Positions 1-8,178 of a stretch of DNA of 38,681 nucleotides are shown piece by piece. Within the stretch, counting starts at the first letter, position 1; each line of letters begins with the position of its first letter. A program made the position numbers and the translations under genes. Source of the DNA: JALZDI01 sp036259355 (GTDB taxonomy: Bacteria > Actinomycetota > Actinomycetes > Propionibacteriales > Nocardioidaceae); the NCBI GenBank assembly GCA_036259355.1, contig DATABY010000005.1, positions 1 to 38,681 on the forward strand. The letters run 5' to 3'. The notes under the pieces are model-generated. The model made no database searches, was not told the origin of the DNA, and saw only the letters and a program-made list of their open reading frames with translations.

Positions 1-19
1 GGGCCCGTGGGGCGGTGTG

Positions 20-42
20 ACGAAGGTTAGGGGACCCTTCGT
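20..42. promoter_or_regulatory. Inverted repeat before sufR, candidate SufR operator
   Basis: Arms ACGAAGG (20-26) and CCTTCGT (36-42) are perfect inverted repeats around a 9-base spacer, ending 27 bases before the sufR start. SufR repressors in actinobacteria bind palindromes in their own promoter, so an autoregulatory operator is the simplest reading. The spacer also holds GGTTAGG, a half-site resembling an IdeR/DtxR box, but the full match is poor. The operator role is inferred from position and symmetry only. Confidence 0.5.
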
Positions 43-69
43 TGAATCGGGCGGGGGTAATAAGGAAAC

Positions 70-828
70 ATGGGCGTTGTGAAAAACGCAGGCGCAGCCC
101 CGGCCGGCGCGCCCGCCGCCGAACCCCGGCACGGTGCGGCGAGCGCCGCGGCCGACGCCGCCCCCACGCGCGAGCGGGTGGCGCACGCCATCCTGCAGGA
201 CGGCCCCTCCACGGCCGCCAGCCTGGCCGACCGGCTCGACCTGACCCCGGCGGCGATCCGCCGTCACCTCGACCTGCTCGTCGAGGAGGGGCTGATCGAG
301 GCGCGCGAGCCGCGGGTCTACGGCCACCGCGGCCGCGGTCGTCCCGCCAAGGTGTTCGTGGTGACCGATGCGGGTCGCGACGCCTTCTACCAGGCCTACG
401 ACGACCTGGCCGTCTCCGCCATGCGGTTCCTGGCCGAGAACGGCGGCGACGAGGCGGTCGCCGCGTTCGCGCGGCGCCGGGTCGGCGAGCTCGAGGAGCG
501 CTACGCGACCGCGGTCGCCGCCGCACCCGACGACCAGCGCACGCAGGTCCTGGCCGAGGCGCTGACCCAGGACGGCTACGCCGCCTCGGTGCGCGAGGCC
601 CAGACCGGCCTGCAGCTGTGCCAGCACAACTGCCCGGTGGCCCACGTGGCCGCCGAGTTCCCCCAGCTCTGCGAGGCGGAGACGGAGGTGTTCGCCCGGC
701 TGCTCGGGCGGCACGTCCAGCGCCTCGCGACCATCGCCCACGGCGATGGTGTTTGCACCACCCACGTGCCCGACCCGACAGCCCTGCGGGCGCGGTCCAC
801 CCCGACCGGGAGGAAAGACACCCCATGA
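70..828 (+). CDS. sufR: SufR-type iron-sulfur-sensing transcriptional regulator
   Basis: This 252-residue protein has an N-terminal winged helix-turn-helix (about residues 35-105, with the recognition region near LTPAAIRRHLDLL) and a C-terminal effector half carrying cysteines 184, 188 and 201 (C-x3-C-x12-C) plus C229. That cysteine pattern is the Fe-S cluster site of actinobacterial SufR, which represses the suf operon when its cluster is intact. The ATG at 70 is preceded by TAAGGAA. Its stop overlaps the sufB start in ATGA, so it leads the operon and is probably autoregulated through the palindrome at 20-42. The first 30 residues are Ala/Gly-rich and probably disordered. Confidence 0.93.
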   Translation: MGVVKNAGAAPAGAPAAEPRHGAASAAADAAPTRERVAHAILQDGPSTAASLADRLDLTPAAIRRHLDLLVEEGLIEAREPRVYGHRGRGRPAKVFVVTDAGRDAFYQAYDDLAVSAMRFLAENGGDEAVAAFARRRVGELEERYATAVAAAPDDQRTQVLAEALTQDGYAASVREAQTGLQLCQHNCPVAHVAAEFPQLCEAETEVFARLLGRHVQRLATIAHGDGVCTTHVPDPTALRARSTPTGRKDTP

Positions 829-2237
829 CGAGCACTACGCACCCGGAGCTCGAAGGCCTCGGCACCTACGAGTACGGCTGGGCCGACTCCGACGTCGCCG
901 GCGCCGGCGCCAAGCGCGGCCTGTCGGAGGACGTCGTGCGCGACATCTCCGCCAAGAAGGACGAGCCGGAGTGGATGCTGGACCTGCGGCTGAAGGGCCT
1001 GAAGTTCTTCCACCGCAAGCCGATGCCCACCTGGGGTGCCGAGCTCGGCGGCATCGACTTCGACAACATCAAGTACTTCGTCCGGTCCACGGAGAAGCAG
1101 GCCACCAGCTGGGAGGAGCTGCCCGAGGACATCAAGAACACCTACGACCGGCTGGGCATCCCGGAGGCGGAGAAGCAGCGGCTGGTCGCCGGCGTCGCGG
1201 CGCAGTACGAGTCCGAGGTCGTCTACCACCAGATCCGCGAGGACCTGGAGAGCCAGGGTGTGCTGTTCCTCGACACCGACACCGCGCTGCGCGAGCACCC
1301 GGAGATCTTCCGCGAGTACTTCGGCACGGTGATCCCGGTCGGCGACAACAAGTTCGCCTCGCTCAACACCTCGGTGTGGTCCGGCGGGTCGTTCATCTAC
1401 GTCCCCAAGGGCGTGCGCGTCGACATCCCGCTGCAGGCCTACTTCCGGATCAACACCGAGAACATGGGCCAGTTCGAGCGGACCCTGATCATCGTCGACG
1501 AGGACGCCTACGTGCACTACGTCGAGGGCTGCACGGCGCCGATCTACTCCACCGACTCGCTGCACTCCGCGGTGGTGGAGATCATCGTGAAGAAGGGCGC
1601 CCGCTGCCGCTACACGACCATCCAGAACTGGTCCAACAACGTCTACAACCTCGTCACCAAGCGCGCCACCTGCGAGGAGGGCGCGACGATGGAGTGGGTC
1701 GACGGCAACATCGGCTCCAAGGTGACGATGAAGTACCCCGCCATCTACCTGATGGGGGAGCACGCCAAGGGCGAGACGCTGTCGGTGGCGTTCGCCGGTG
1801 AGGGGCAGCACCAGGACGCCGGCGCGAAGATGGTGCACAACGCACCGCACACGTCGTCCTCGATCATCTCGAAGTCGGTGGCGCGCGGCGGCGGCCGTAC
1901 GTCGTACCGCGGGCTGGTGCAGGTCGAGGACGGCGCGCACCACTCGGCGAGCACGGTGAAGTGCGACGCGCTGCTGGTCGACCAGATCAGCCGCTCCGAC
2001 ACCTACCCCTACGTCGACGTGCGCGAGGACGACGTCTCGATGGGCCACGAGGCCACGGTGTCGCGCGTCAGCGACGACCAGCTCTTCTACCTGATGAGCC
2101 GGGGCCTCGGCGAGGACGAGGCGATGGCGATGATCGTGCGCGGCTTCATCGAGCCGATCGCGCGCGAGCTGCCGATGGAGTACGCCCTCGAGCTCAACCG
2201 GCTGATCGAGCTGCAGATGGAAGGCGCCGTCGGCTGA
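825..2237 (+). CDS. sufB: Fe-S cluster assembly scaffold protein SufB
   Basis: SufB forms the SufBC2D scaffold on which new Fe-S clusters are built in the cytoplasm. The 470-residue protein shows the typical N-terminus (ELEGLGTYEYGWADSD), the central beta-helix core (SVWSGGSFIYVPKGVRVDIP) and the C-terminal SRGLGEDEAMAMIVRGFIEP segment shared by SufB and SufD. The length is usual for the family. The ATG at 825 overlaps the sufR stop and follows GGAGGAAAG at 809-816. An open frame extends upstream of this ATG but only shadows sufR, so it is not part of the gene. The next gene, sufD, starts in the last base of the stop codon. Confidence 0.97.
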   Translation: MTSTTHPELEGLGTYEYGWADSDVAGAGAKRGLSEDVVRDISAKKDEPEWMLDLRLKGLKFFHRKPMPTWGAELGGIDFDNIKYFVRSTEKQATSWEELPEDIKNTYDRLGIPEAEKQRLVAGVAAQYESEVVYHQIREDLESQGVLFLDTDTALREHPEIFREYFGTVIPVGDNKFASLNTSVWSGGSFIYVPKGVRVDIPLQAYFRINTENMGQFERTLIIVDEDAYVHYVEGCTAPIYSTDSLHSAVVEIIVKKGARCRYTTIQNWSNNVYNLVTKRATCEEGATMEWVDGNIGSKVTMKYPAIYLMGEHAKGETLSVAFAGEGQHQDAGAKMVHNAPHTSSSIISKSVARGGGRTSYRGLVQVEDGAHHSASTVKCDALLVDQISRSDTYPYVDVREDDVSMGHEATVSRVSDDQLFYLMSRGLGEDEAMAMIVRGFIEPIARELPMEYALELNRLIELQMEGAVG

Positions 2238-3517
2238 TGACGGTGACGTCCGCAGACCGTCCCGAGCAGGCCCGGCCGAGTACCCAGCCGAGCACCCCGC
2301 CGAGCAACAACGAAAGTGATCGCGTAGTGAGCAACGTGCAGTCCGCCGTCGAGCAGGTGGCCAGCCACCTGCACCCGGTCGGTTCGTTCGAGCTGGACGA
2401 CCACCCGGTCCCCACCGGCCGGGAGGAGGTCTGGCGGTTCACGCCGCTGAAGCGGCTGAAGGGCCTGCACAACGGCAAGTTCACCGGTGACGGCAAGGTC
2501 GTGGTCGACGTCGACGCAGGCCCCGACGTGCGGGTGGAGACGGTGGACCGCTCCGACCCACGGCTCGGCTCCGTCTACACGCCGGGAGACCGGGTCAGTG
2601 CGCAGGCCTGGAGCTCGTTCAGCCAGGCCGCGGTCGTCACCGTGCCCACCGAGGTGGTCACCGAGCAGCCGGTCGTGGTCAGCGTGCGCGGCGAGACCGA
2701 CGGCGACCAGGCCTCGTTCGGGCACCTGTTCGTCGACGTCGAGCCGCACGCCTCGGCGACGCTGGTCATCGACCACCAGGGGCACGCGGTCACCGCGAGC
2801 AACGTCGAGGTGCGCATCGGCGACGGCGCCAACATCACCGTCGTGTCGGTGCAGGACTGGGACGACGACGCGGTGCACCTCGCCCACCAGCACGCCCGGG
2901 TCGGCCGGGACGCGAGCTACAAGCACGTGGTGGTGAGCTTCGGCGGCGACCTGGTGCGGCTCAGCTCCTCGGTCGACTACGCCGGTCCCGGGGGAGAGGT
3001 CGAGATGCTCGGCCTGTACTTCGCCGACGCGGGCCAGCACCTCGAGCACCGGCTGTTCGTCGACCACAACGCGCCGCACACGAAGAGCAACGTCGAGTAC
3101 AAGGGCGCGCTGCAGGGCCAGGGCGCGCACGCGGTCTGGATCGGCGACGTGCTGATCCGCAAGGTCGCCGAGGGCATCGACACCTACGAGTCCAACCGCA
3201 ACCTCGTGCTCACCGACGGTGCGCGGGCCGACTCGGTGCCCAACCTGGAGATCGAGACCGGGGAGATCGAGGGTGCCGGGCACGCCTCGACCACCGGCCG
3301 CTTCGACGACGAGCAGCTGTTCTACCTGCAGAGCCGCGGGGTCGGCGAGGACGAGGCCCGGCGACTGGTGGTGCACGGCTTCTTCGCCGACATCATCCGG
3401 CGCATCGGGATCAAGGACATCGAGGAGCGCCTGCTGTCCGCGGTCGAGGACGAGCTCGCCAAGACCGTGGGCCTGCCGCCGGCCAGTGCGGTCGGGCGCG
3501 ACACGGTGGAGAGCTGA
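2237..3517 (+). CDS. sufD: Fe-S cluster assembly protein SufD
   Basis: SufD is the SufB paralogue that completes the SufBC2D scaffold and is linked to iron entry. The C-terminal half shows the family hallmarks VDHNAPHTKSNVEYKG and FYLQSRGVGEDEARRLVVHG. The ATG at 2237 overlaps the sufB stop (TGATG) and gives 426 residues. An in-frame GTG at 2327 would give 396 residues, closer to the usual SufD length, and removes a Pro/Ser/Thr-rich low-complexity leader. Translational coupling favours 2237 and family length favours 2327, so the start is unsettled. Confidence 0.94.
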   Translation: MTVTSADRPEQARPSTQPSTPPSNNESDRVVSNVQSAVEQVASHLHPVGSFELDDHPVPTGREEVWRFTPLKRLKGLHNGKFTGDGKVVVDVDAGPDVRVETVDRSDPRLGSVYTPGDRVSAQAWSSFSQAAVVTVPTEVVTEQPVVVSVRGETDGDQASFGHLFVDVEPHASATLVIDHQGHAVTASNVEVRIGDGANITVVSVQDWDDDAVHLAHQHARVGRDASYKHVVVSFGGDLVRLSSSVDYAGPGGEVEMLGLYFADAGQHLEHRLFVDHNAPHTKSNVEYKGALQGQGAHAVWIGDVLIRKVAEGIDTYESNRNLVLTDGARADSVPNLEIETGEIEGAGHASTTGRFDDEQLFYLQSRGVGEDEARRLVVHGFFADIIRRIGIKDIEERLLSAVEDELAKTVGLPPASAVGRDTVES

Positions 3518-3520
3518 CGC

Positions 3521-3871
3521 ATGGCCGAGAACATGCTGCCGGCGGCGGCGCTCGACGACGTCCCCGAGGGCGGCACCCTCGCCGTCGAGGTCGACGGTGT
3601 CGAGGTGGCGCTCGTCCGCACCACCGACGAGGTGTTCGCGATCCACGACGAGTGCTCGCACGCCGAGATCCCGCTGAGCGAGGGGGAGGTGGAGGGATGC
3701 GAGATCGAGTGCTGGCTGCACGGGTCGATGTTCGACCTGCGCACCGGTAAGCCCACCAACCTGCCCGCCACCGAGCCCGTGAACATCTACCCCTGCAAGG
3801 TCGACGGCGACGTCGTCTACGTCGACGTGCACCGCCCCCTGAACGAACTGAACACGAATCAGGAGTCTTGA
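3521..3871 (+). CDS. Rieske [2Fe-2S] ferredoxin-like protein in the suf operon
   Basis: This 116-residue protein contains a Rieske motif, C45-S-H47 and C64-W-L-H67, separated by 16 residues, which binds a [2Fe-2S] cluster through two Cys and two His. It resembles the ferredoxin component of non-heme iron oxygenases and the small subunit of nitrite reductases (NirD-like). It lies 3 bases after sufD and just before sufC, so it is co-expressed with the Fe-S machinery. Known Rieske ferredoxins carry electrons; in this operon it may serve as an electron donor to cluster assembly or as a client, which is inference. No oxygenase gene is next to it. Confidence 0.9.
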   Translation: MAENMLPAAALDDVPEGGTLAVEVDGVEVALVRTTDEVFAIHDECSHAEIPLSEGEVEGCEIECWLHGSMFDLRTGKPTNLPATEPVNIYPCKVDGDVVYVDVHRPLNELNTNQES

Positions 3872-3876
3872 CCCAC

Positions 3877-4641
3877 ATGGCCACTCTGGAGATCCGCGAC
3901 CTGCACGTCACGGTCAACACCGACGACGAGCCCAAGGAGATCCTCCGCGGCGTCGACCTGACCGTGCGGTCCGGCGAGACCCACGCGATCATGGGGCCGA
4001 ACGGCTCCGGCAAGTCCACGCTCGCGTACTCCATCGCCGGGCACCCGAAGTACACCATCACCAGGGGCTCCGTCACGCTCGACGGCGTCGACGTACTGGA
4101 GATGAGCGTCGACGAGCGCGCCCGCGCCGGGCTGTTCCTCGCCATGCAGTACCCCGTCGAGGTGCCGGGCGTCTCCGTCGCGAACTTCCTGCGTACGGCG
4201 AAGACCGCCATCGACGGCGAGGCGCCCAAGCTGCGCACCTGGGTGCGCGACGTCAACGGCGCGATGGAGCGGATGTCGATGGACACCGCGTTCGCGCAGC
4301 GCAGCGTCAACGAGGGCTTCTCCGGCGGCGAGAAGAAGCGGCACGAGATCGTGCAGCTCGAGCTGCTGAACCCCACGTTCGCGATCCTCGACGAGACCGA
4401 CTCCGGGCTCGACATCGACGCGCTCAAGGTGGTCTCGAACGGCGTCAACCGGTTCCGCGAGCAGGGTGACCGCGGCGTGCTGCTGATCACCCACTACACC
4501 CGCATCCTGCGCTACATCCAGCCCGACTTCGTGCACGTGTTCGTGGGTGGCCGGATCGCCGAGGAGGGCGGTCACGAGCTCGCCGAGCAGCTCGAGGCGG
4601 AGGGCTACGACAAGTACGTCAAGGCGGCGGCATCCCAGTGA
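3877..4641 (+). CDS. sufC: Fe-S cluster assembly ATPase SufC
   Basis: SufC is the ABC-type ATPase that drives conformational change in the SufBC2D scaffold. The 254 residues show Walker A (GPNGSGKST), a SufC-type signature (FSGGEKKRHEIVQ) and Walker B (FAILDETDSGLDID), with no membrane domain. The ATG at 3877 is chosen because AGGAG (3861-3865) lies 11 bases upstream. An in-frame TTG at 3868 sits only 2 bases from that site and is less likely. The stop overlaps the sufS start in GTGA. Confidence 0.96.
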   Translation: MATLEIRDLHVTVNTDDEPKEILRGVDLTVRSGETHAIMGPNGSGKSTLAYSIAGHPKYTITRGSVTLDGVDVLEMSVDERARAGLFLAMQYPVEVPGVSVANFLRTAKTAIDGEAPKLRTWVRDVNGAMERMSMDTAFAQRSVNEGFSGGEKKRHEIVQLELLNPTFAILDETDSGLDIDALKVVSNGVNRFREQGDRGVLLITHYTRILRYIQPDFVHVFVGGRIAEEGGHELAEQLEAEGYDKYVKAAASQ

Positions 4642-5927
4642 GCACGACCGACAGCCTGACCAGCGGTCTCGACGTGACGGCGCCGCTGGACGTCGAGAAG
4701 GTCCGGGGTGACTTTCCGATCCTGTCCCGTCGGCTGGCCGACGACCGTCCGCTGGTCTACCTCGACAGCGCCAACACGTCGCAGAAGCCGCGCCAGGTGC
4801 TCGACGTGCTCGCCGAGCACTACGGCCAGCACAACGCCAACGTGGCGCGCGCCGTGCACCAGCTCGGTGCGGAGGCCACCGAGGCGTTCGAGGGCGCGCG
4901 CACCAAGGTGGGGCAGTTCATCGGCGCGCCCAGCCGCGACGAGGTCGTGTTCACCAAGAACTCCACGGAGGCGCTGAACCTCGTCGCCAACGTGCTGGCC
5001 TGGTCACGTGGTGAGCACCGGGTCGGCGAGGGCGACGAGGTCGTCATCACCGAGATGGAGCACCACTCCAACATCGTGCCCTGGCAGCTGCTCACCGAGC
5101 GCACGGGCGCGCGGCTGCGGTGGTTCGGGCTCACCGACGACGGCCGGCTCGACCTGTCCGACATCGACGAGCTGATCACCGAGCGCACCAAGGTCGTGTC
5201 GCTGGTGTGGGTGTCCAACATGCTCGGCACCGTCAACCCGGTCGGCGAGATCGCCCGGCGGGCGCACGAGGTCGGCGCCCTCGTGGTCGTCGACGCCTCG
5301 CAGGCGGTCCCGCAGATGCCCGTCGACGTGGTCGAGCTCGGTGCCGACCTGGTCGCGTTCACCGGCCACAAGATGGTGGGCCCCACCGGCATCGGGGTGC
5401 TGTGGGGACGCCGCGACGTGCTCGAGCAGCTGCCGCCGTTCCTCGGTGGCGGCGAGATGATCGAGACCGTGACGATGGAGCGCTCGACGTACGCGCCGGC
5501 GCCGGCCAAGTTCGAGGCCGGCACGCCGCCGATCGCGCAGGCGATCGGTCTCGGTGCGGCCGTGGACTACCTGACCGGCATCGGCATGCACAACGTCGCC
5601 GCGCACGAGCGCGCGATCACGGCGTACGCGCTCGAGCAGCTCGTCGCCATCGACGGGCTGACCGTGCTCGGTCCGGCCGAGGCGGTGGACCGCGGTGGCG
5701 CGATCAGCTTCGAGATCGACGGCATCCATCCCCACGACGTGAGCCAGGTGCTGGACTCGCTCGGTATCGCCGTACGGGCCGGACACCACTGCGCCAAGCC
5801 CGCGCACAAGCGGTTCGGCGTGCAGTCCTCGACCCGCGCGTCCGGCTACCTCTACACGACGCAGGCCGAGATCGACGCGCTGGTCGAGGGCATTTACTAC
5901 ACGAAGAAGTTCTTCCGGGTGGACTGA
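4638..5927 (+). CDS. sufS: SufS group II cysteine desulfurase
   Basis: SufS is a PLP enzyme that takes sulfur from L-cysteine, leaving alanine and a persulfide on its active cysteine, and passes the sulfur to SufU. The PLP lysine is K245 (TGHKMVGPTG) and the catalytic cysteine is C385 in RAGHHCAKPAHKRFG, a group II arrangement. Length (429) is normal. The GTG start at 4638 overlaps the sufC stop, and the stop overlaps the sufU start (TGATG), so all three are translationally coupled. Confidence 0.96.
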   Translation: MSTTDSLTSGLDVTAPLDVEKVRGDFPILSRRLADDRPLVYLDSANTSQKPRQVLDVLAEHYGQHNANVARAVHQLGAEATEAFEGARTKVGQFIGAPSRDEVVFTKNSTEALNLVANVLAWSRGEHRVGEGDEVVITEMEHHSNIVPWQLLTERTGARLRWFGLTDDGRLDLSDIDELITERTKVVSLVWVSNMLGTVNPVGEIARRAHEVGALVVVDASQAVPQMPVDVVELGADLVAFTGHKMVGPTGIGVLWGRRDVLEQLPPFLGGGEMIETVTMERSTYAPAPAKFEAGTPPIAQAIGLGAAVDYLTGIGMHNVAAHERAITAYALEQLVAIDGLTVLGPAEAVDRGGAISFEIDGIHPHDVSQVLDSLGIAVRAGHHCAKPAHKRFGVQSSTRASGYLYTTQAEIDALVEGIYYTKKFFRVD

Positions 5928-6415
5928 TGAATCTCGACTCCCTGTACCAGGAGATCATCCTGGACCACTACAAGCAGCCGCACCACGCGGGCCTGCGCGA
6001 GCCGTACGAGGCGGAGGTGCACCACGTCAACCCGACCTGCGGTGACGAGGTGACGCTGCGGGTGCACCTCGACATGAGCGGGGGCCGGCCCGTCGTCGAG
6101 GACGTCTCCTACGACGCGGAGGGCTGCTCGATCTCGCAGGCCTCGGTGTCGGTGATGGCCGACCTGGTCATCGGCAAGCCGCTCGACGAGGCGCTCGCGC
6201 TGCACCAGGAGTTCCTGGACCTGATGCAGGGCCGCGGACAGGTCGAGCCCGACGAGGAGCGCCTCGAGGACGGCATCGCGTTCGCCGGGGTGGCGAAGTT
6301 CCCCGCCCGCGTCAAGTGCGCGCTGCTGGGCTGGATGGCGTGGAAGGACGCCACCGCGCAGACTGTGGGCCAGGACCACCTGGCCGAGACAACAACCGAG
6401 GAGAGCCTGCGATGA
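5927..6415 (+). CDS. sufU: SufU sulfurtransferase partner of SufS
   Basis: SufU is a zinc-bound, IscU-like protein that in Gram-positive bacteria accepts persulfide sulfur from SufS. The 162-residue sequence keeps three conserved cysteines and the aspartate (NPTCGDEVTLRVH, AEGCSISQAS and ARVKCALLGW). The family insert between the second and third cysteine is present, which separates SufU from IscU. It sits directly after sufS, overlapping it by one base, and overlaps sufT by four bases (ATGA). Confidence 0.95.
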   Translation: MNLDSLYQEIILDHYKQPHHAGLREPYEAEVHHVNPTCGDEVTLRVHLDMSGGRPVVEDVSYDAEGCSISQASVSVMADLVIGKPLDEALALHQEFLDLMQGRGQVEPDEERLEDGIAFAGVAKFPARVKCALLGWMAWKDATAQTVGQDHLAETTTEESLR

Positions 6416-6771
6416 CGGATCTACCCGACGTCGACCTCGACGGTCCGCACAACAGTCCAGGGGGCGTTTCCGAGGACGACGTGACCGAGGCGATGAAGGA
6501 CGTCGTCGACCCCGAGCTCGGCATCAACGTGGTCGACCTCGGACTCGTCTACGGCGTGCACATCGAGGAGGGCAGCAACGCCGTCATCGACATGACGCTG
6601 ACGTCGGCCGCCTGCCCGCTCACCGACGTGATCGAGGACCAGACCCACCAGGCGCTCGAGGGCCTGGTCGAGGACTTCCGCATCAACTGGGTGTGGATGC
6701 CGCCGTGGGGCCCGGACAAGATCACCGACGACGGCCGCGAGCAGCTGCGCGCGCTCGGCTTCAACGTCTGA
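6412..6771 (+). CDS. sufT: SufT-like metal-sulfur cluster maturation factor (DUF59/MIP18)
   Basis: The 119-residue protein is a single DUF59/MIP18 domain: VVDPELGINVVDLGLVYGV followed by MTLTSAACPL, with the conserved cysteine, and a C-terminal INWVWMPPWGPDKITDDG stretch. Members at the end of suf operons (SufT) help mature Fe-S proteins; PaaD is a related aromatic-degradation protein, but the context here is SUF. The ATG at 6412 overlaps the sufU stop, and GAGGAGAG upstream is a good ribosome-binding site. Confidence 0.92.
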   Translation: MTDLPDVDLDGPHNSPGGVSEDDVTEAMKDVVDPELGINVVDLGLVYGVHIEEGSNAVIDMTLTSAACPLTDVIEDQTHQALEGLVEDFRINWVWMPPWGPDKITDDGREQLRALGFNV

Positions 6772-6772
6772 C

Positions 6773-7432
6773 CTGTCCGAGCCACTGACCCGACGCATCG
6801 AGGTCGAGCCGGAGCGGCTGGGCGGATGGGTCGAACGCTTCCGCGCGCGCCACGGTGAGCTCGTGACGCGGCCCGCCGGCGGCGACGTCACGATCGCCGC
6901 TCCGGACGGCGCGACGGCCACGCTCATGCCGCCGTGGCCCGCTTCCCTCCCACCGGGACCGGGGCAGGCCGGGCCGATGGAGCAGCTGCTCGCCGAGGTG
7001 CAACGGCCGCGAACCGTCGGGCTGCTGCTGGTACGTCGGGGCGGCTACGCCGTCGGGGTCGCGGGGGGAGGCAGCCTGGTCGCGAGCAAGGTCGGCAGCC
7101 GGTACGTGCAGGGCACGACCAAGGCGGGGGGCTGGTCCCAGCAACGCTACGCGCGCCGCCGAGAAGCGCAGGCACGCGCCGCGTTCGGCGCGGCCGCCGA
7201 GACGGCGGCGAGGATCCTGCTTCCCGCCGCCCCCGACCTCGAGGGGCTCGTCACCGGCGGCGACCGCGCGGCCGTGCGCTCCGTGCTCGACGACGCGCGT
7301 CTGCAGCGGCTGGCCGCCCTGCCGCAGGGCCGTTTCCTCGCCGTGCCCGACCCGCGGCTGCGGGTCCTGGAGGATGCCGTACGCCGCAGCCGTGCCGTCC
7401 TGGTCGACGTCTACGACCCCACCTTCGGCTGA
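6773..7432 (+). CDS. acVLRF1-like peptidyl-tRNA hydrolase (Vms1/eRF1-type)
   Basis: The core matches the actinobacterial Vms1-like release factor family: GSRYVQGTTKAGGWSQQRYA followed by an Arg-rich stretch, where the GxxxQ loop replaces the eRF1 GGQ motif. Such proteins cleave peptidyl-tRNA on stalled ribosomes. The first standard start codon is a GTG at 6863 (189 residues), but family-like sequence continues upstream (RRIEVEPERLGGWVERF). No ATG, GTG or TTG is in frame there; the only candidate near the sufT stop is CTG at 6773, giving 219 residues. I chose it because every earlier gene of the operon abuts its neighbour. The function call is firm and the start is not. Confidence 0.82.
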   Translation: MSEPLTRRIEVEPERLGGWVERFRARHGELVTRPAGGDVTIAAPDGATATLMPPWPASLPPGPGQAGPMEQLLAEVQRPRTVGLLLVRRGGYAVGVAGGGSLVASKVGSRYVQGTTKAGGWSQQRYARRREAQARAAFGAAAETAARILLPAAPDLEGLVTGGDRAAVRSVLDDARLQRLAALPQGRFLAVPDPRLRVLEDAVRRSRAVLVDVYDPTFG

Positions 7433-7443
7433 GCGGGCCCGGG

Positions 7444-8103
7444 TCAGCGGGTCCGGCGGGCCTCGGCGTACGCGCCCTCCCGCAACCGGCGCACCCATTC
7501 GTAGGGCTCGAGTCCGGGAACCGTGTCCAGCACCGGGTCGAAGGAGATGACGGGGTCCGCGTCGACCACGGCGACGTCGTGGAGCACCAGATCGCCGAAG
7601 ACCCGCCACCGGCCGCGCGGGGACGCGCACGCGAGGTCGAAGCGGTCCGGGGCCGTCGGGAACGCCGCCAGCAGCAGGGGACCGGCCGGAGCCCGGTAGG
7701 GCAGCAGCGTGGTGAGCGGGCGGCGCTGCTCGGAGCGCGACACGGTGAGGGTGAACCGGGTGATCGGTCCCTTGCCGGTGGAGGCGAACAGCAGGTCACC
7801 GTGTCCTCCCGACGCGAGAGGGACACGTAGGGCGAGACCGTGGATGTCCGGCAGCGACGCGGGCAGGCCGGTCGCCCGGGACGGACGGGCGAGGACCTCG
7901 TCGACGCCGGGTTCGTCGAGCCAGCGCACGCCGCAGGCCGGGCTGAGTCCCCGGCGCACCAACGTGGCGCGGACCACACGCCCGCGCGGATGCAGCGGCT
8001 TGGCGGTCGGACGCAGCCGGCCGGCCACGTGGAACGTCGCCGCGAGCACGGCGCCTCCACCGGAGGCCAGCGCGTTGACGAGGTCGCGGCGGGTGACGTG
8101 CAT
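7444..8103 (-). CDS. Catalase-fold-like protein of unknown function
   Basis: The 219-residue protein begins MHVTRRDLVNALASGGG and then shows KPLHPRGRVVRATLVRRG, DIHGLALRV and DLLFASTG. This order recalls the H-x-x-G core of heme catalases, and I believe it belongs to a catalase-like family sometimes labelled phosphodiesterase in actinobacteria. I see no clear heme-ligand tyrosine motif, so catalase activity should not be assumed. The ATG at 8103 is 6 bases after TACTCT, fitting a leaderless transcript. It converges on the acVLRF1 gene with an 11-base gap. Confidence 0.75.
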   Translation of the reverse strand: MHVTRRDLVNALASGGGAVLAATFHVAGRLRPTAKPLHPRGRVVRATLVRRGLSPACGVRWLDEPGVDEVLARPSRATGLPASLPDIHGLALRVPLASGGHGDLLFASTGKGPITRFTLTVSRSEQRRPLTTLLPYRAPAGPLLLAAFPTAPDRFDLACASPRGRWRVFGDLVLHDVAVVDADPVISFDPVLDTVPGLEPYEWVRRLREGAYAEARRTR

Positions 8104-8109
8104 GCCGCG

Positions 8110-8115
8110 AGAGTA
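8110..8115 (-). promoter_or_regulatory. -10 box TACTCT for leaderless gene at 8103
   Basis: Read on the minus strand, TACTCT is followed by 6 bases and then the ATG at 8103. TANNNT placed 6-8 bases before the start codon is the standard layout of leaderless actinobacterial genes. Confidence 0.55.
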
Positions 8116-8178
8116 TCGCCTGCTGCGGCGGAACGATCGCGACGGATGCCCCGCCCTCCTTCAGCCGCTGGCCTGGGT

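Noticed and set aside
20..40. IdeR/DtxR iron box before sufR
   Set aside because: Only about 12 of 19 positions match the consensus. The perfect symmetry is centred on other bases, so a SufR site is more likely.
42..824. Open frame continuing upstream of sufB through sufR
   Set aside because: It is out of frame with sufR, Arg-rich and without family similarity. It is the high-GC shadow of sufR; sufB starts at 825.
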